Origin: Spartobacteria bacterium
GTDB taxonomy: Bacteria > Verrucomicrobiota > Verrucomicrobiia > Chthoniobacterales > UBA10450
DNA length: 64,000 bases
Reading direction: 5' to 3'
Assembly: GCA_003169975.1 (NCBI GenBank)
Contig: PNAA01000021.1
Span: 1 to 64,000, forward strand
The notes beneath the pieces were generated by a model, which searched no databases, was not told the origin of the DNA, and was given only the letters and a program-made list of their open reading frames with translations. This document shows positions 32,239 to 41,217 of the stretch, piece by piece (the first letter of the stretch is position 1; each line of letters begins with the position of its first letter). A program made the translations under genes and the position numbers.

Positions 32239-35200
32239 ATGTCCTATGCCGAACTGCACACCGCCAGTGCTTTCAGTTTTCTCCGCGGCGCTTCTTTTCC
32301 TGAGCAGCTGGCGGAGCGCGCAGCGGAGTTGGAGCTACCGGCTGTCGCGCTGCTCGATCGCAACGGCGTCTACGGCGCGCAGCGTTTTTCCGTCGCCTGT
32401 CGCGAGCATGGAGTGCGGCCGATTGTCGGTTGCGACCTAACGATGGAATGCGGCGCAGTTCTGCCGGTGCTGGTGGAAAATCGCGTCGGCTACGCCAACC
32501 TTTGCTCCCTCCTCACCCAGGCGCATCTGCGTAGCGCAAAGGGAAGCTGCGCGGTGCGGTGGGAAGAATTGGCCGAATTCTCCCCGGGGTTGATCGCACT
32601 GCTGGGTAGCGCATGCGTCTCGCGTGCTGGCGACGGCGTCCTCGCTGTCGCGAACTTTTCTGATGATCGACGATTTCAAGGCAAGCGACGCGTGCAGAAA
32701 AGTTTGTCGCGCTGGAACAGCGCGACCAGCACGCGAGACGCGTGCGCTACCCAGCCAGGAGACCGCGTGCGACGACTGCTCGACGCTTTTGGCCGGGACC
32801 AGGTTTACGTCGAGTTGCAGCGGCACCTCGTGCGCGGTGAAGAGCGGGTAAACCGCCAGCTGATCGATCTCGCCCAGCACCACAGTCTCCCGCTGCTCGC
32901 GACCAACGGCGTGCAACACGCCACGCCTCTGGGTCGCGAAGTGCTCGACGTTTTTACCTGCATCCGCGAACACACCCATCTCGACGCCGCCGGCACCCGC
33001 CTAACGACAAATGCGGAACGCCATTTGAAGAGCGCCGCGGAAATGAAAGCGCTCTTTCGCGATCGGCCGGACGCGATTGAGAACACCTTCCGCCTCGCGG
33101 AACGCCTCCAGTTTTCCCTCGCGAACCTCGGCTACGATTTCCCCGCTTACCCCGTGCCGGAGGGCCATTCGATGGATTCCTTTCTGCGCACGATCACCCT
33201 CTTCGGCGCGCAACAACGCTACGCCGCGATCAGCCGCGCGGTACAGGCAAAGCTCAACGAGGAACTGGCGCTCATCCAAAAGCTCGGGTTCTCCGGTTAT
33301 TTTTTGATCGTCTGGGACATCGTCAATTTCTGCCGCGAACACAACATCATGGTGCAGGGGCGGGGCAGCGCGGCGAATAGCGCGGTCTGTTTTTGTCTCG
33401 GCATCACCCCAGTCGATCCGGTGAGCAACCATCTCGTCTTCGAACGCTTTTTGAGCGAAGGACGCAAAGGCTGGCCGGATATCGATCTCGATCTCCCGAG
33501 CGGCGACCGGCGCGAAAGCGTCATCCAGGAAATTTATCGGCGTTACGGCAAACACGGCGCCGCGATGACGGCGAACGTAATCACTTATCGCGGCCGGAGC
33601 GCGGCGCGCGAGATCGGCAAATCGCTCAACTTTGCGCCGAACATTCTCGACCGTTTCTCGCACCTCTTTGCCCACGGCGATTTCCCGCACACCCTTGAGC
33701 TTCAGGCGCAGATCGAGCAATCGGGTCTGCCCAAGACGCATCCGCGCATGCCGGCATTCGTTAGGCTTTATCAATCGATTTACGGCTTGCCACGGCATCT
33801 CGGGCAGCACTCCGGCGGGATGATCATCTGCCGGGACAAACTAAGCTCCTTTGTCCCGCTGGAGAACGCGTCGATGCCCGGCCGGGTCGTCGCGCAGTGG
33901 GACAAGGATGACTGCGAGGATCTCGGGATCGTGAAAGTCGACTTGTTAGGCCTGGGCATGATGTCGGTCATGCAGGACACCTTCGAGCTTTGCCGCGCGC
34001 GCGGGCGGCCGCTCGACCTGGCCCACATTCCGAAGGATAACCCCGCCACTTTCGCGATGATGCAGCGGGCCGACACGATCGGCGTTTTCCAGATCGAGAG
34101 CCGCGCCCAGATGGCGACGCTGCCGCGGATGCAGCCGAAATGTTTTTACGACGTGGTGATCGAGGTCGCGATCATCCGCCCGGGGCCGATCCAGGGCGAC
34201 ATGGTGCATCCTTATCTGAACCGGCGCGCGGGGCGCGAGCCGGTGACCTATTTCGACGCGCGGCTGGAACCGATCCTCGAGCGGACGTTAGGCGTGCCCT
34301 TGTTTCAGGAGCAAATGCTCAAGATCGCGATGATCATGGCCGATTTTTCCGGCGCGGAAGCGGAAGAGCTGCGCCGCGCGCTCAGTTTCCATCGCTCGCC
34401 CGAGCGGATGGAAAAAGTGAGCGTCAAGCTGCGCGCCGGGATGGAAAGAAATGGCGTCGCGCCTGAGGTGATCGTGAAGATCATTCAAGCGATCAGCTCG
34501 TTTGCGCTCTATGGATTTCCGGAGTCGCACGCGATCAGTTTCGCCATTCTCGCCTACGGGAGCGCGTATCTGAAAGTGCATCGCGCGGCGGAGTTTTACG
34601 CCAGCCTGTTGAACAATCAGCCGATGGGGTTTTATGCCCCGGCGACGATCGTGAAGGACGCGCACCGCCATGGCATCCGGATGCGCCCGGTTTGTGCAGC
34701 GGAGTCGCAATGGCGTTGCGCGGTCGAGTCGAATGAGAGTGTGCGGCTGGGGTTTTGTGTCGTAAATGGTTTGCGGCAGGAGCATGCTGAAGAACTCGTT
34801 AGGCGACGCGGGGAGAGTGCCTTTCGGTCGCTGGAGGATTTCAAGCGGCGCGTTGCATTAACAAAAGACGAGCTGCGCGCGCTGGCGGAACTCGGCGCGC
34901 TCAATTGTTTCGCGGAGCATCGGCGTGCCGCGCTCTGGAACGTCGAAGAACCGGCGCCGAACGGGCTCTTTGCTGTAGCCGGGGGCGTTGACCCCAGCTC
35001 CTCTGTGGCCCCGTTTCTCCCCGCCGGGTTCAACGCCCCCGGCTACAACGGACCGCTCGCTCCCATGACGCTGCCGGAACGGGTGCAGGCCGATTACGCA
35101 CGAATGAACCTCACGACGGGCCCGCATCCGATGAAGTTGTTGCGGGAACAGTTGCCTAACATCTCGCGGGCCACCGATCTGGCGCAAGCGCGTCATGGCG

Positions 35201-35478
35201 CCACGGTGCAGATCGCCGGGAACGTGATTTGCCGGCAGCGACCCGGGACGGCGAAGGGGTTTGTCTTCATCAGCCTGGAGGATGAAACCGGGGTCGCGAA
35301 TGCGATTGTCACGCCCGATTTGTTTGAACGCATTCGCCTGGTGATTACGGAAGAGCCGTTTCTGCTCATCGAAGGTGAAGTGCAAAACACGGAGAACGTG
35401 GTGCTCGTGAAGGCGCGGAACATTCGCCCGCTGGCCCACGCCCAACTCGCCGGAAGCGAGTCGCACGATTTTCGTTAG
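32239..35478 (+). CDS. dnaE2: Error-prone DNA polymerase III alpha subunit DnaE2 (ImuC)
   Basis: Catalytic polymerase of the ImuA-ImuB-DnaE2 mutasome, 1079 residues. An N-terminal PHP domain begins YAELHTASAFSFLRGASFPE. The polymerase palm has QGRGSAANSAVCFCLGITPV, WPDIDLDLPSGDRRESV with the metal-binding aspartates, and IVKVDLLGLGMMSV. GIFQIESRAQM-like FQIESRAQMATLPRM and IIRPGPIQGDMVHPYL follow. The OB domain is near the C-terminus. Two palindromic repeats are inserted in frame: residues about 122-172 and about 912-936. The frame stays open across both, and neither touches the aspartates. It lacks its usual imuA-imuB upstream; only the imuB C-terminal half precedes it. Confidence 0.93.
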   Translation: MSYAELHTASAFSFLRGASFPEQLAERAAELELPAVALLDRNGVYGAQRFSVACREHGVRPIVGCDLTMECGAVLPVLVENRVGYANLCSLLTQAHLRSAKGSCAVRWEELAEFSPGLIALLGSACVSRAGDGVLAVANFSDDRRFQGKRRVQKSLSRWNSATSTRDACATQPGDRVRRLLDAFGRDQVYVELQRHLVRGEERVNRQLIDLAQHHSLPLLATNGVQHATPLGREVLDVFTCIREHTHLDAAGTRLTTNAERHLKSAAEMKALFRDRPDAIENTFRLAERLQFSLANLGYDFPAYPVPEGHSMDSFLRTITLFGAQQRYAAISRAVQAKLNEELALIQKLGFSGYFLIVWDIVNFCREHNIMVQGRGSAANSAVCFCLGITPVDPVSNHLVFERFLSEGRKGWPDIDLDLPSGDRRESVIQEIYRRYGKHGAAMTANVITYRGRSAAREIGKSLNFAPNILDRFSHLFAHGDFPHTLELQAQIEQSGLPKTHPRMPAFVRLYQSIYGLPRHLGQHSGGMIICRDKLSSFVPLENASMPGRVVAQWDKDDCEDLGIVKVDLLGLGMMSVMQDTFELCRARGRPLDLAHIPKDNPATFAMMQRADTIGVFQIESRAQMATLPRMQPKCFYDVVIEVAIIRPGPIQGDMVHPYLNRRAGREPVTYFDARLEPILERTLGVPLFQEQMLKIAMIMADFSGAEAEELRRALSFHRSPERMEKVSVKLRAGMERNGVAPEVIVKIIQAISSFALYGFPESHAISFAILAYGSAYLKVHRAAEFYASLLNNQPMGFYAPATIVKDAHRHGIRMRPVCAAESQWRCAVESNESVRLGFCVVNGLRQEHAEELVRRRGESAFRSLEDFKRRVALTKDELRALAELGALNCFAEHRRAALWNVEEPAPNGLFAVAGGVDPSSSVAPFLPAGFNAPGYNGPLAPMTLPERVQADYARMNLTTGPHPMKLLREQLPNISRATDLAQARHGATVQIAGNVICRQRPGTAKGFVFISLEDETGVANAIVTPDLFERIRLVITEEPFLLIEGEVQNTENVVLVKARNIRPLAHAQLAGSESHDFR
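32602..32754. repeat. GGGTAGCGCA-type palindromic repeat inserted in dnaE2
   Basis: The 29-base terminal arms (CTGGGTAGCGCATGCGTCTC... and its complement) differ by one base. Total length 153 bases, exactly 51 codons. Inner words GCGAACTTTTCTG and CAGAAAAGTTTG match the copy at 19301-19451. It encodes ACVSRAGDG...TSTRDACATQP within dnaE2 without a stop. Confidence 0.88.
34974..35047. repeat. TGTAGCCGGGG-type palindromic repeat inserted in dnaE2
   Basis: The arms TGTAGCCGGGGGCGTTGACC and its complement GGTTCAACGCCCCCGGCTACA surround about 32 bases. It encodes VAGGVDPSS...FNAPGY in frame near the C-terminus, between the helical domain and the OB region. It is the same family as the copies at 4819 and 12501. 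Confidence 0.87.
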
Positions 35479-35485
35479 GCGCGCT

Positions 35486-35710
35486 TCAATGACAGCCGCA
35501 GCCGGGGCCGCAGGAATTCCCGACGGAACCGACCGACGGACCGGTTGACCCGCCGGGCACGTGGACACCATAGCCGCCGGAGATGACGCGCTTCACGGGT
35601 TCGCCCGTTTCCGGATCAACCCGCAGCGGCTCATCTTTCATGCTCTGCTTGACTTCGAAGCGCCGCGCCGGCTTGGACGGATCGGTTGTTTCGTAAACGT
35701 AGGTTGGCAT
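35486..35710 (-). CDS. FmdB-like small protein with a Cys-rich tail
   Basis: A 74-residue protein resembling FmdB/zinc-ribbon regulatory proteins: it begins MPTYVYET and has EPLRVDPETGEPVKRVISGG in the place of the usual ribbon. The normal CxxC pairs are missing; instead the C-terminus is SCGPGCGCH, which could bind a metal. It begins 16 bases after the end of gnd on the same strand and converges on dnaE2. Probably co-transcribed with gnd. Function is unknown. Confidence 0.78.
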   Translation of the reverse strand: MPTYVYETTDPSKPARRFEVKQSMKDEPLRVDPETGEPVKRVISGGYGVHVPGGSTGPSVGSVGNSCGPGCGCH

Positions 35711-35725
35711 AACGAATGGGGTGAC

Positions 35726-37210
35726 TTACTCGGCCGCGTGCCGCCGGGATGGTTCTTTTGGTTCGGCCGCTTTTTCGCTAGGATGCTCGCCCGGTTGCAT
35801 CCACTCGGTGTGGAAAACGCCCGGCTTGTCGACCCGCTCGTAGGTGTGGGCGCCGAAGAAATCGCGCTGCGCCTGGAGCAGATTGGAGGAGAGGCGCGCC
35901 TGGCGGTAACTGTCGAAGTAGCCTAACGACGCGCTGAAGGCCGGGACCGCCACCCCCTGCTGCACCGCGGTCGCGACCGCGATCCGCCAGTTATGCTGCG
36001 TCTTTTGAATGATGTCGGTGAAGTAGGAGTCGAGGAGCAGATTGTTCAAGGCCAGATCGCGCTCGTAGGCTTCGCGGATGCGGTTCAGGAATTTCGCCCG
36101 GATGATGCAGCCGCCCCGCCAGATGGTCGCGATGTCGCCGAAGTTCAGGTTCCAGTTGAACTCCTTGCTGGCCGCGCCTAACAATTCCATCCCCTGCGCG
36201 TAGGAGACGATCTTCGAGGCGTAAAGGGCGTCGCGCACCGCGGTGATGAGCGCGTCGCGCTGGCCGCTGAATTTTTCAACCTTTGGCTGGGGCAGAATCT
36301 TCGAGGCCCTGACCCGATCGTCCTTCCGCGAAGAAATGACGCGGGCTTCGACCGCAGCGTTGATCGTGGAGATGACGACCGATTGGCGGATGGCCGATTG
36401 CAGCGTCCAAATGCCGGTGCCTTTCTGGCCCGCCTTGTCGAGGATGACATCGACCATCGGTTTGCCGGTGTCCGGATCACGCTTGCGGAAAATCTGCGCC
36501 GTGATGTCGATGAGGTAGCTGTCGAGATCGCCACGGTTCCACTCGGTGAAAATGTCCGCCAGCGCAGCGGCATCGAGCCCGAGGACGCCGCTCAGGATTG
36601 CGTAGGCTTCGCAGATCAACTGCATGTCGCCGTACTCGATCCCGTTGTGCACCATCTTGACGTAATGGCCGGCGCCGTCCGACCCCATGTAGCGGCAGCA
36701 GGGCTCGCCATCGACCACCGCGGCGATCTTGCGGAAAATCGGCGCGATGATTTCCCACGAGGCGCGCGGGCCGCCGGGCATGAGCGAGGGACCTTTGAGC
36801 GCGCCTTCTTCGCCGCCGGAAACGCCGCAGCCGACAAAATGAATGCCGCGCCCTTCCAGATCCTTGCAGCGCCGTTGCGTATCGGTGAAAAGGGAGTTGC
36901 CGCCGTCGATGATGACGTCGCCCTTTTCGAGCAGCGGGACGAGCTGATCGATGACCGCGTCGACCGGCGCGCCGGCCTTGACCATGATCATCGCCTTGCG
37001 CGGTCGTTGCAACGCGCCGACGAATTCCTCCATCGTGGTGGTCGGCTGGATGTTTTTTCCTTTCGCTCGATTGGCCGCAAATTTTTCGGTGACTGCGGCG
37101 GTGCGATTGAAAACGGCGACATGGAAGCCCTTCGACTCCATATTGAGGACGAGATTTTCGCCCATGACGGCGAGGCCGATCAGGCCAATATCACATTGAT
37201 TCGTTTTCAT
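35726..37210 (-). CDS. gnd: 6-phosphogluconate dehydrogenase, decarboxylating
   Basis: Oxidative pentose phosphate pathway enzyme, 6-phosphogluconate + NADP to ribulose-5-phosphate + CO2. 494 residues. The Rossmann start DIGLIGLAVMGENLVLN, VIIDGGNSLFTDTQRR, FVGCGVSGGEEGALKGPSLM, KMVHNGIEYGDMQLICEAY (substrate-binding, with catalytic Lys) and NLNFGDIATIWRGGCIIRA are all present. A C-terminal 30-residue tail rich in Glu, Pro and Ala follows the usual end. ATG start at 37210. Confidence 0.96.
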   Translation of the reverse strand: MKTNQCDIGLIGLAVMGENLVLNMESKGFHVAVFNRTAAVTEKFAANRAKGKNIQPTTTMEEFVGALQRPRKAMIMVKAGAPVDAVIDQLVPLLEKGDVIIDGGNSLFTDTQRRCKDLEGRGIHFVGCGVSGGEEGALKGPSLMPGGPRASWEIIAPIFRKIAAVVDGEPCCRYMGSDGAGHYVKMVHNGIEYGDMQLICEAYAILSGVLGLDAAALADIFTEWNRGDLDSYLIDITAQIFRKRDPDTGKPMVDVILDKAGQKGTGIWTLQSAIRQSVVISTINAAVEARVISSRKDDRVRASKILPQPKVEKFSGQRDALITAVRDALYASKIVSYAQGMELLGAASKEFNWNLNFGDIATIWRGGCIIRAKFLNRIREAYERDLALNNLLLDSYFTDIIQKTQHNWRIAVATAVQQGVAVPAFSASLGYFDSYRQARLSSNLLQAQRDFFGAHTYERVDKPGVFHTEWMQPGEHPSEKAAEPKEPSRRHAAE

Positions 37211-37272
37211 TTTCGTTTTCTCCGGAATGCGTCACCATGCCGTAGCGTGAGCGTGCGGACGCGTTGAAGCAG

Positions 37273-37689
37273 ATGGCAACTTGGCATTTGGGAATCCTTA
37301 TCACAACCACCCCGTTGCAAGCACGCCCGAATGACTGGAGCGGTCGAGCCGGCGCGACGCTCGATTTCTGGGGCGTGGTGCGGGCGCGGGAGGAGGGACG
37401 CGAGATCTCCGGGATCGAATATGAAGCGCACCAGGCGATGGCGGAGCACCAGATGAAAACGATCGCGGAGGCCGCGCGGGCCGAGTTCGGCCTGGAGGAG
37501 GTGATTCTGGAGCATCGGATCGGCTTCGTGGGCGCGGGCGAAGCGTCGCTTTTCCTCCGCGTCGCCAGTGCGCATCGCGCTGTCGCCTACCAGGGAAGCG
37601 CCTGGATCGTGGCCGAGTTGAAGCAAAAAGTGCCGATCTGGAAGCGCCCTGTTTTCGTTAGGCAAGAGCAGACCACGACCGCGGAATGA
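37273..37689 (+). CDS. moaE: Molybdopterin synthase catalytic subunit (MoaE-like)
   Basis: Transfers sulfur from MoaD thiocarboxylate to precursor Z to make molybdopterin. About 138 residues. IEYEAHQAMAEHQMKTIAE, LEHRIGFVGAGEASLFLRVA, SAHRAVAY and the active-site region LKQKVPIWKRPVF with its lysines are all present. The frame opens at a TTG at 37264; the ATG at 37273 is preferred. No moaD or other cofactor genes are adjacent. The stop overlaps the pgsA start (ATGA). Confidence 0.9.
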   Translation: MATWHLGILITTTPLQARPNDWSGRAGATLDFWGVVRAREEGREISGIEYEAHQAMAEHQMKTIAEAARAEFGLEEVILEHRIGFVGAGEASLFLRVASAHRAVAYQGSAWIVAELKQKVPIWKRPVFVRQEQTTTAE

Positions 37690-38273
37690 ACTGGGCCAAT
37701 CGACTCACTCTCGGCCGGTTGGCGTTGACGATTGTCTTCGTCCTCGCGCTCAGCTCCACCTGGGTTTACGGCCGCACCATCGCACTCCTGCTCTTTATTC
37801 TCGCCGGGATCAGCGATTATCTCGACGGCGAAATCGCCCGGCGCTACGGGATCGTGACGAACTTCGGGAAACTCATCGATCCGCTGGTCGACAAGGTGAT
37901 GATGGCGGCCGCCTTCATCTGTCTGGTGCCGCTCGGGGCGGTGCCCGCCTGGGTAGCGACGATCGTCGTGGCGCGCGACTTCCTCATCACCGGCCTGCGC
38001 CTCCTCGCTTCGTCGGAAGGAACCGTCCTCGCGGCGGAGAAGCTTGGGAAACACAAGACCTCGTGGCAAATCGCGACGGTCCTCTTTTTTCTCCTCCTCC
38101 TCTCGACGCGCGAGCTGGGGCCCACGGTTGAGGAAACCGCCTGGTGGCAAAACGCCTGGCGCTATGGGGGGGACGCCCTGCTCTGGATCACGATCGGCCT
38201 CACGATCTACTCCGGGCTGGGCTATCTCTGGCGGCATCGCGCCCTCATTCTGCCCACGGGGGCCCGTGCCTAA
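37686..38273 (+). CDS. pgsA: CDP-diacylglycerol-glycerol-3-phosphate 3-phosphatidyltransferase
   Basis: Membrane enzyme making phosphatidylglycerophosphate. 195 residues with several hydrophobic helices. The CDP-alcohol phosphotransferase motif is intact: DYLDGEIARRYGIVTNFGKL followed by IDPLVDK (D-x2-DG-x2-AR-x8-G-x3-D-x3-D). The start NWANRLTLGRL is typical. It is translationally coupled to moaE. The stop codon lies in a GCCTAACGA word; a perfect 36-base palindrome follows 66 bases later. Confidence 0.94.
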   Translation: MNWANRLTLGRLALTIVFVLALSSTWVYGRTIALLLFILAGISDYLDGEIARRYGIVTNFGKLIDPLVDKVMMAAAFICLVPLGAVPAWVATIVVARDFLITGLRLLASSEGTVLAAEKLGKHKTSWQIATVLFFLLLLSTRELGPTVEETAWWQNAWRYGGDALLWITIGLTIYSGLGYLWRHRALILPTGARA

Positions 38274-38339
38274 CGACAGCGCTTGCGGAGTCCTGTATCC
38301 CCTGAAGAGTACGCGATCAGCGCGCCCGACCCGTGACGA

Positions 38340-38375
38340 GCGGAAGCGTGTCCCTCCGGAGGGACACGCTTCCGC
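38340..38375. repeat. Perfect 36-base palindrome between convergent genes
   Basis: GCGGAAGCGTGTCCCTCC is followed directly by its exact complement. It lies between the convergent pgsA and polysaccharide-export genes and could act as a two-way terminator hairpin. A degenerate relative is at 61608-61659. Confidence 0.85.
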
Positions 38376-38443
38376 ATGTTCAGGACGCGCCGCGGCGAGT
38401 CTCTCGGAGAAACGGCGTCTTCACTTTGCAATCACTCAGGGCA

Positions 38444-38995
38444 CTAGAAAAAACTCTGCGGCACTTCGATCTTGTCGCCGGGCTGCAGCTTCGGATCGAG
38501 CCCCGGCTCACGCCGGAACTGACGCACGTCATAAACCTTTGCTTCACTGCCGCGAAGGAGGCGCACCCGCTTCTGGTCGGCAAAATCGTTGAAGCCGCCC
38601 GCCGCACTGATCGCGGTCAGCAGCGTCATATCCTCGGTAAAAGAGATGCGGGCGGGGGCGCGGACGGCGCCGCCGATGTTGACGAAGCGCGTCTGTGGCT
38701 GCATCATAATCGTGATCGTCGGGTTGGAAAAAATCTTCGCGGACTTGTAGCCGTTCTCGATCGCACTGGCGAGTTGCGCCGGGGTCAAGCCCTCGGCCCG
38801 CACTTTGTTGATGTAAGGCATGTTGACCATGCCGTTGGCATCCACCGTATAGACGTTGTTGACCTGGGTTTGCTCGTCCGTTGGGACGCCGCTGATCCTC
38901 ATTTCCACGGGATCGCCGGCGCGCAGGACGGCATCCGCGAAGGCCGTGGGCGACAGCGCGGCGAGAGCAAGCAAGGCCAGGAGCGAGGTGCGCAT
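38444..38995 (-). CDS. Polysaccharide biosynthesis/export protein (Wza-like, SLBB)
   Basis: Exported 183-residue protein. A signal peptide (SLLALLALAALSPTAFA) is followed by a Poly_export domain (LRAGDPVEMRISGVPTDE, VDANGMVNMPYINKVRAEGL) and one SLBB-like domain (VNIGGAVRAPARISFTEDMT, LLTAISAAGGFNDFA). This is the short form of the outer-membrane/periplasmic polysaccharide channel component. No lipobox is evident. It is immediately downstream of the tyrosine-kinase gene (adjacent codons at 38995), so the two should work together in export. Confidence 0.9.
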   Translation of the reverse strand: MRTSLLALLALAALSPTAFADAVLRAGDPVEMRISGVPTDEQTQVNNVYTVDANGMVNMPYINKVRAEGLTPAQLASAIENGYKSAKIFSNPTITIMMQPQTRFVNIGGAVRAPARISFTEDMTLLTAISAAGGFNDFADQKRVRLLRGSEAKVYDVRQFRREPGLDPKLQPGDKIEVPQSFF

Positions 38996-41136
38996 TAGTA
39001 TTCTTCCGGGCCAGCCGCGCCATTGCGCGTGGGGGCGGTCGTTTTCTGACGGCGACTTGCTTTCAGCTCGCCCGTCCGCGGATGATAGTAACTGGCGTAG
39101 CTTGTGTAGTAATAGTAATTCTGATCGTGTCTCAGGTCGACATTGTTCAGGACCACGCCAAGCACGCTGCCTCCGACTCCCACGATGGCCTGTTTCACCC
39201 GGGTCAACATCGCGCGCGGGAAGCGGCGATGCTGCACGACGATGATCGTCTGATCGACTTCACTCGCGAGGACGGAAGCATCGCTCACCCCGAGCATCGG
39301 CGGGGAATCGAAGAAGATGATGTCGTAGCGAGTCTTTAACTCGGCGATCAGGTCCGACATGCGCTGCGAATTAAGAATTCCGACCGCGTCGGCCGGCAGA
39401 ACGCCGCTCGGGAGGAGGGAAAGATTCGGGACCGAGGTCGGGAAAATCACTTTTTCGATCGCCAGGTCGGTCGTCAGATAGTTCGTTAGGCCAATTTTCT
39501 TGTCGACGTCGAAGAGGGTGTGTTGCACCGGCCGGCGCAGATCGGCGTCGACAATCAAGGTGGAATAGCCGCCTTGCGCCGAGATAAAAGCGAGGTTGGC
39601 CAGGGTGGTTGATTTGCCCTCACCCGGTCCGCCACTGGCGAGCGAGATGGTGTTGGCGTCGGGACTTTTCCGGTTGAACTCGATGTTGGTGCGCAGTATC
39701 CGGTAGGCCTCGGCATCGGGCGTATCGCCGCCTTCGCGGAAAAGGAGCCGGATGTTCTGCGGGATGATGGCCAGGACCGGCACGTCCAGCAGGGTCTCGA
39801 CGTCGTCCATCGTTTTCACGCTGGTGTCGAGATACTCGATGAAAAAGGCGAGCCCGAGGCCGAGGACCAGGCCGACGAGGGCGCCGAGCGCCAGGTTGAG
39901 GGCGACGCGCGGACGGGCAGCGGTCGAAGGCGGTTCCGCCACCTGCTTCACGCTCACGGCCTGGCGCGGCATCGCCATCTCCATCGTTTGCGTTTGGGCC
40001 CGCAGGCGGACGCCATCGCGCAGGCTTTTTTCTTTGATGTAAGCGTTTTTCGCGCGGGTGTAATTGGCGCTCAGATTCTTGGAAACGAGTTGCTGTTCGT
40101 TGATCGCTCCGAGATGTTTTTGCAATTCGTCGCGGGTGGCTGAAGCCGAATTCAGGTTGCGCTGGAGCCCATCGCGCACACTCGCGACCTGCTGTTCCAG
40201 TTGCCGCACGTAAACTTCCTTCGTCGCCCGCAAGGCCTTGACCCTGGGATGATTCTCTCCCAGCCCGGAATTCAAAAGCTGTGCTTCGTTGGCGACCGCT
40301 TCCTGATAGTTAGGCAGGATTTTTTGGATGGTCGGATCCTGGATGTTGAGCGTCGGCATCATCCGCATCAGATCGTCGCCCTTGAGGGACTCGATTTGTT
40401 GCAGCTTGGCGGTGAGGGTGGCGACGTTCGTCTCGGCGTCGTTCACTTCGCCCTCCTGTTTGACGACGTTTTGGTTGGCCGCGGTGAGCGAATCTTCGGT
40501 CCCTTCCGGGTTCAGATCGATGATGTGTTCTTCATCGCGAATCCGCGCCACTTGGTTGGAAGCGGCCTCCACTTTTTGCTCTTCCTTCGCCACCTCCTCG
40601 TTCATCGTCTCGACCGCGCGATTGAGAATTTCCCTCTCTTCCTGGACACGTTTCTCCTGGTAAACGGCGACGATCTTATTGGCGATATCAGCCGCTTCCT
40701 GCGGGTCGGTGTCGAAGACGCTGATCTGGAGAAGGTCGGTATTGCGGACTTCATCCAGATCGAGCTTGCCGCGCAGGATCTGATAGGCCTGTTCGCGCGA
40801 CGGGCGATTACCATCCCGGGCCCATTTGTCCTGGAGCTTCAGATCCTCGATGACCGGATAAAGAATGCCCGTCCGCTGAATGATTTGATAAACCGTCGGC
40901 GCGAGCTGCGGGTCGTGATAGGGAATGTTCCCTTCGTTTCCGAAGATCCGGGGAGTTTCGGCGGTCGATTTTACTTCAATAAAGACCGACGACTGATACT
41001 CACGCGGTTGAAAGTAGGTGACGACCGCCGTCGTGATGACAACGAGGAGGAAGGCCAGGAGAATGAGCACCCACCGGACGCGGATGACGCGCCAATAGTC
41101 GAGGAAATGAAGCCTGACTTCTTCGGTGTGTGCCAT
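38995..41136 (-). CDS. Polysaccharide co-polymerase with tyrosine autokinase domain (Wzc/GumC-like)
   Basis: Inner-membrane chain-length regulator and BY-kinase, about 713 residues. A Wzz domain with a first helix (RVRWVLILLAFLLVVITTAV), a long periplasmic coiled-coil region (about 180-400), and a second helix (NLALGALVGLVLGLGLAFFI) are present. A cytoplasmic kinase has Walker A (SGGPGEGKSTTLANLA), Walker A' (TLIVDADLRRP) and Walker B (IIFFDSPPML). The C-terminal tyrosine cluster is QNYYYYTSYASYYHP. The ATG at 41136 has a GGAG at good spacing; the upstream frame is rejected. It heads the export pair. Confidence 0.93.
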   Translation of the reverse strand: MAHTEEVRLHFLDYWRVIRVRWVLILLAFLLVVITTAVVTYFQPREYQSSVFIEVKSTAETPRIFGNEGNIPYHDPQLAPTVYQIIQRTGILYPVIEDLKLQDKWARDGNRPSREQAYQILRGKLDLDEVRNTDLLQISVFDTDPQEAADIANKIVAVYQEKRVQEEREILNRAVETMNEEVAKEEQKVEAASNQVARIRDEEHIIDLNPEGTEDSLTAANQNVVKQEGEVNDAETNVATLTAKLQQIESLKGDDLMRMMPTLNIQDPTIQKILPNYQEAVANEAQLLNSGLGENHPRVKALRATKEVYVRQLEQQVASVRDGLQRNLNSASATRDELQKHLGAINEQQLVSKNLSANYTRAKNAYIKEKSLRDGVRLRAQTQTMEMAMPRQAVSVKQVAEPPSTAARPRVALNLALGALVGLVLGLGLAFFIEYLDTSVKTMDDVETLLDVPVLAIIPQNIRLLFREGGDTPDAEAYRILRTNIEFNRKSPDANTISLASGGPGEGKSTTLANLAFISAQGGYSTLIVDADLRRPVQHTLFDVDKKIGLTNYLTTDLAIEKVIFPTSVPNLSLLPSGVLPADAVGILNSQRMSDLIAELKTRYDIIFFDSPPMLGVSDASVLASEVDQTIIVVQHRRFPRAMLTRVKQAIVGVGGSVLGVVLNNVDLRHDQNYYYYTSYASYYHPRTGELKASRRQKTTAPTRNGAAGPEEY

Positions 41137-41217
41137 GGATTCTCCGGTGCGAACGGGCGGTGAATCTACCAGAAGATTGACCTGAAGCAAAAGGTCGACG
41201 GGGTAAACCCGGGCCCG

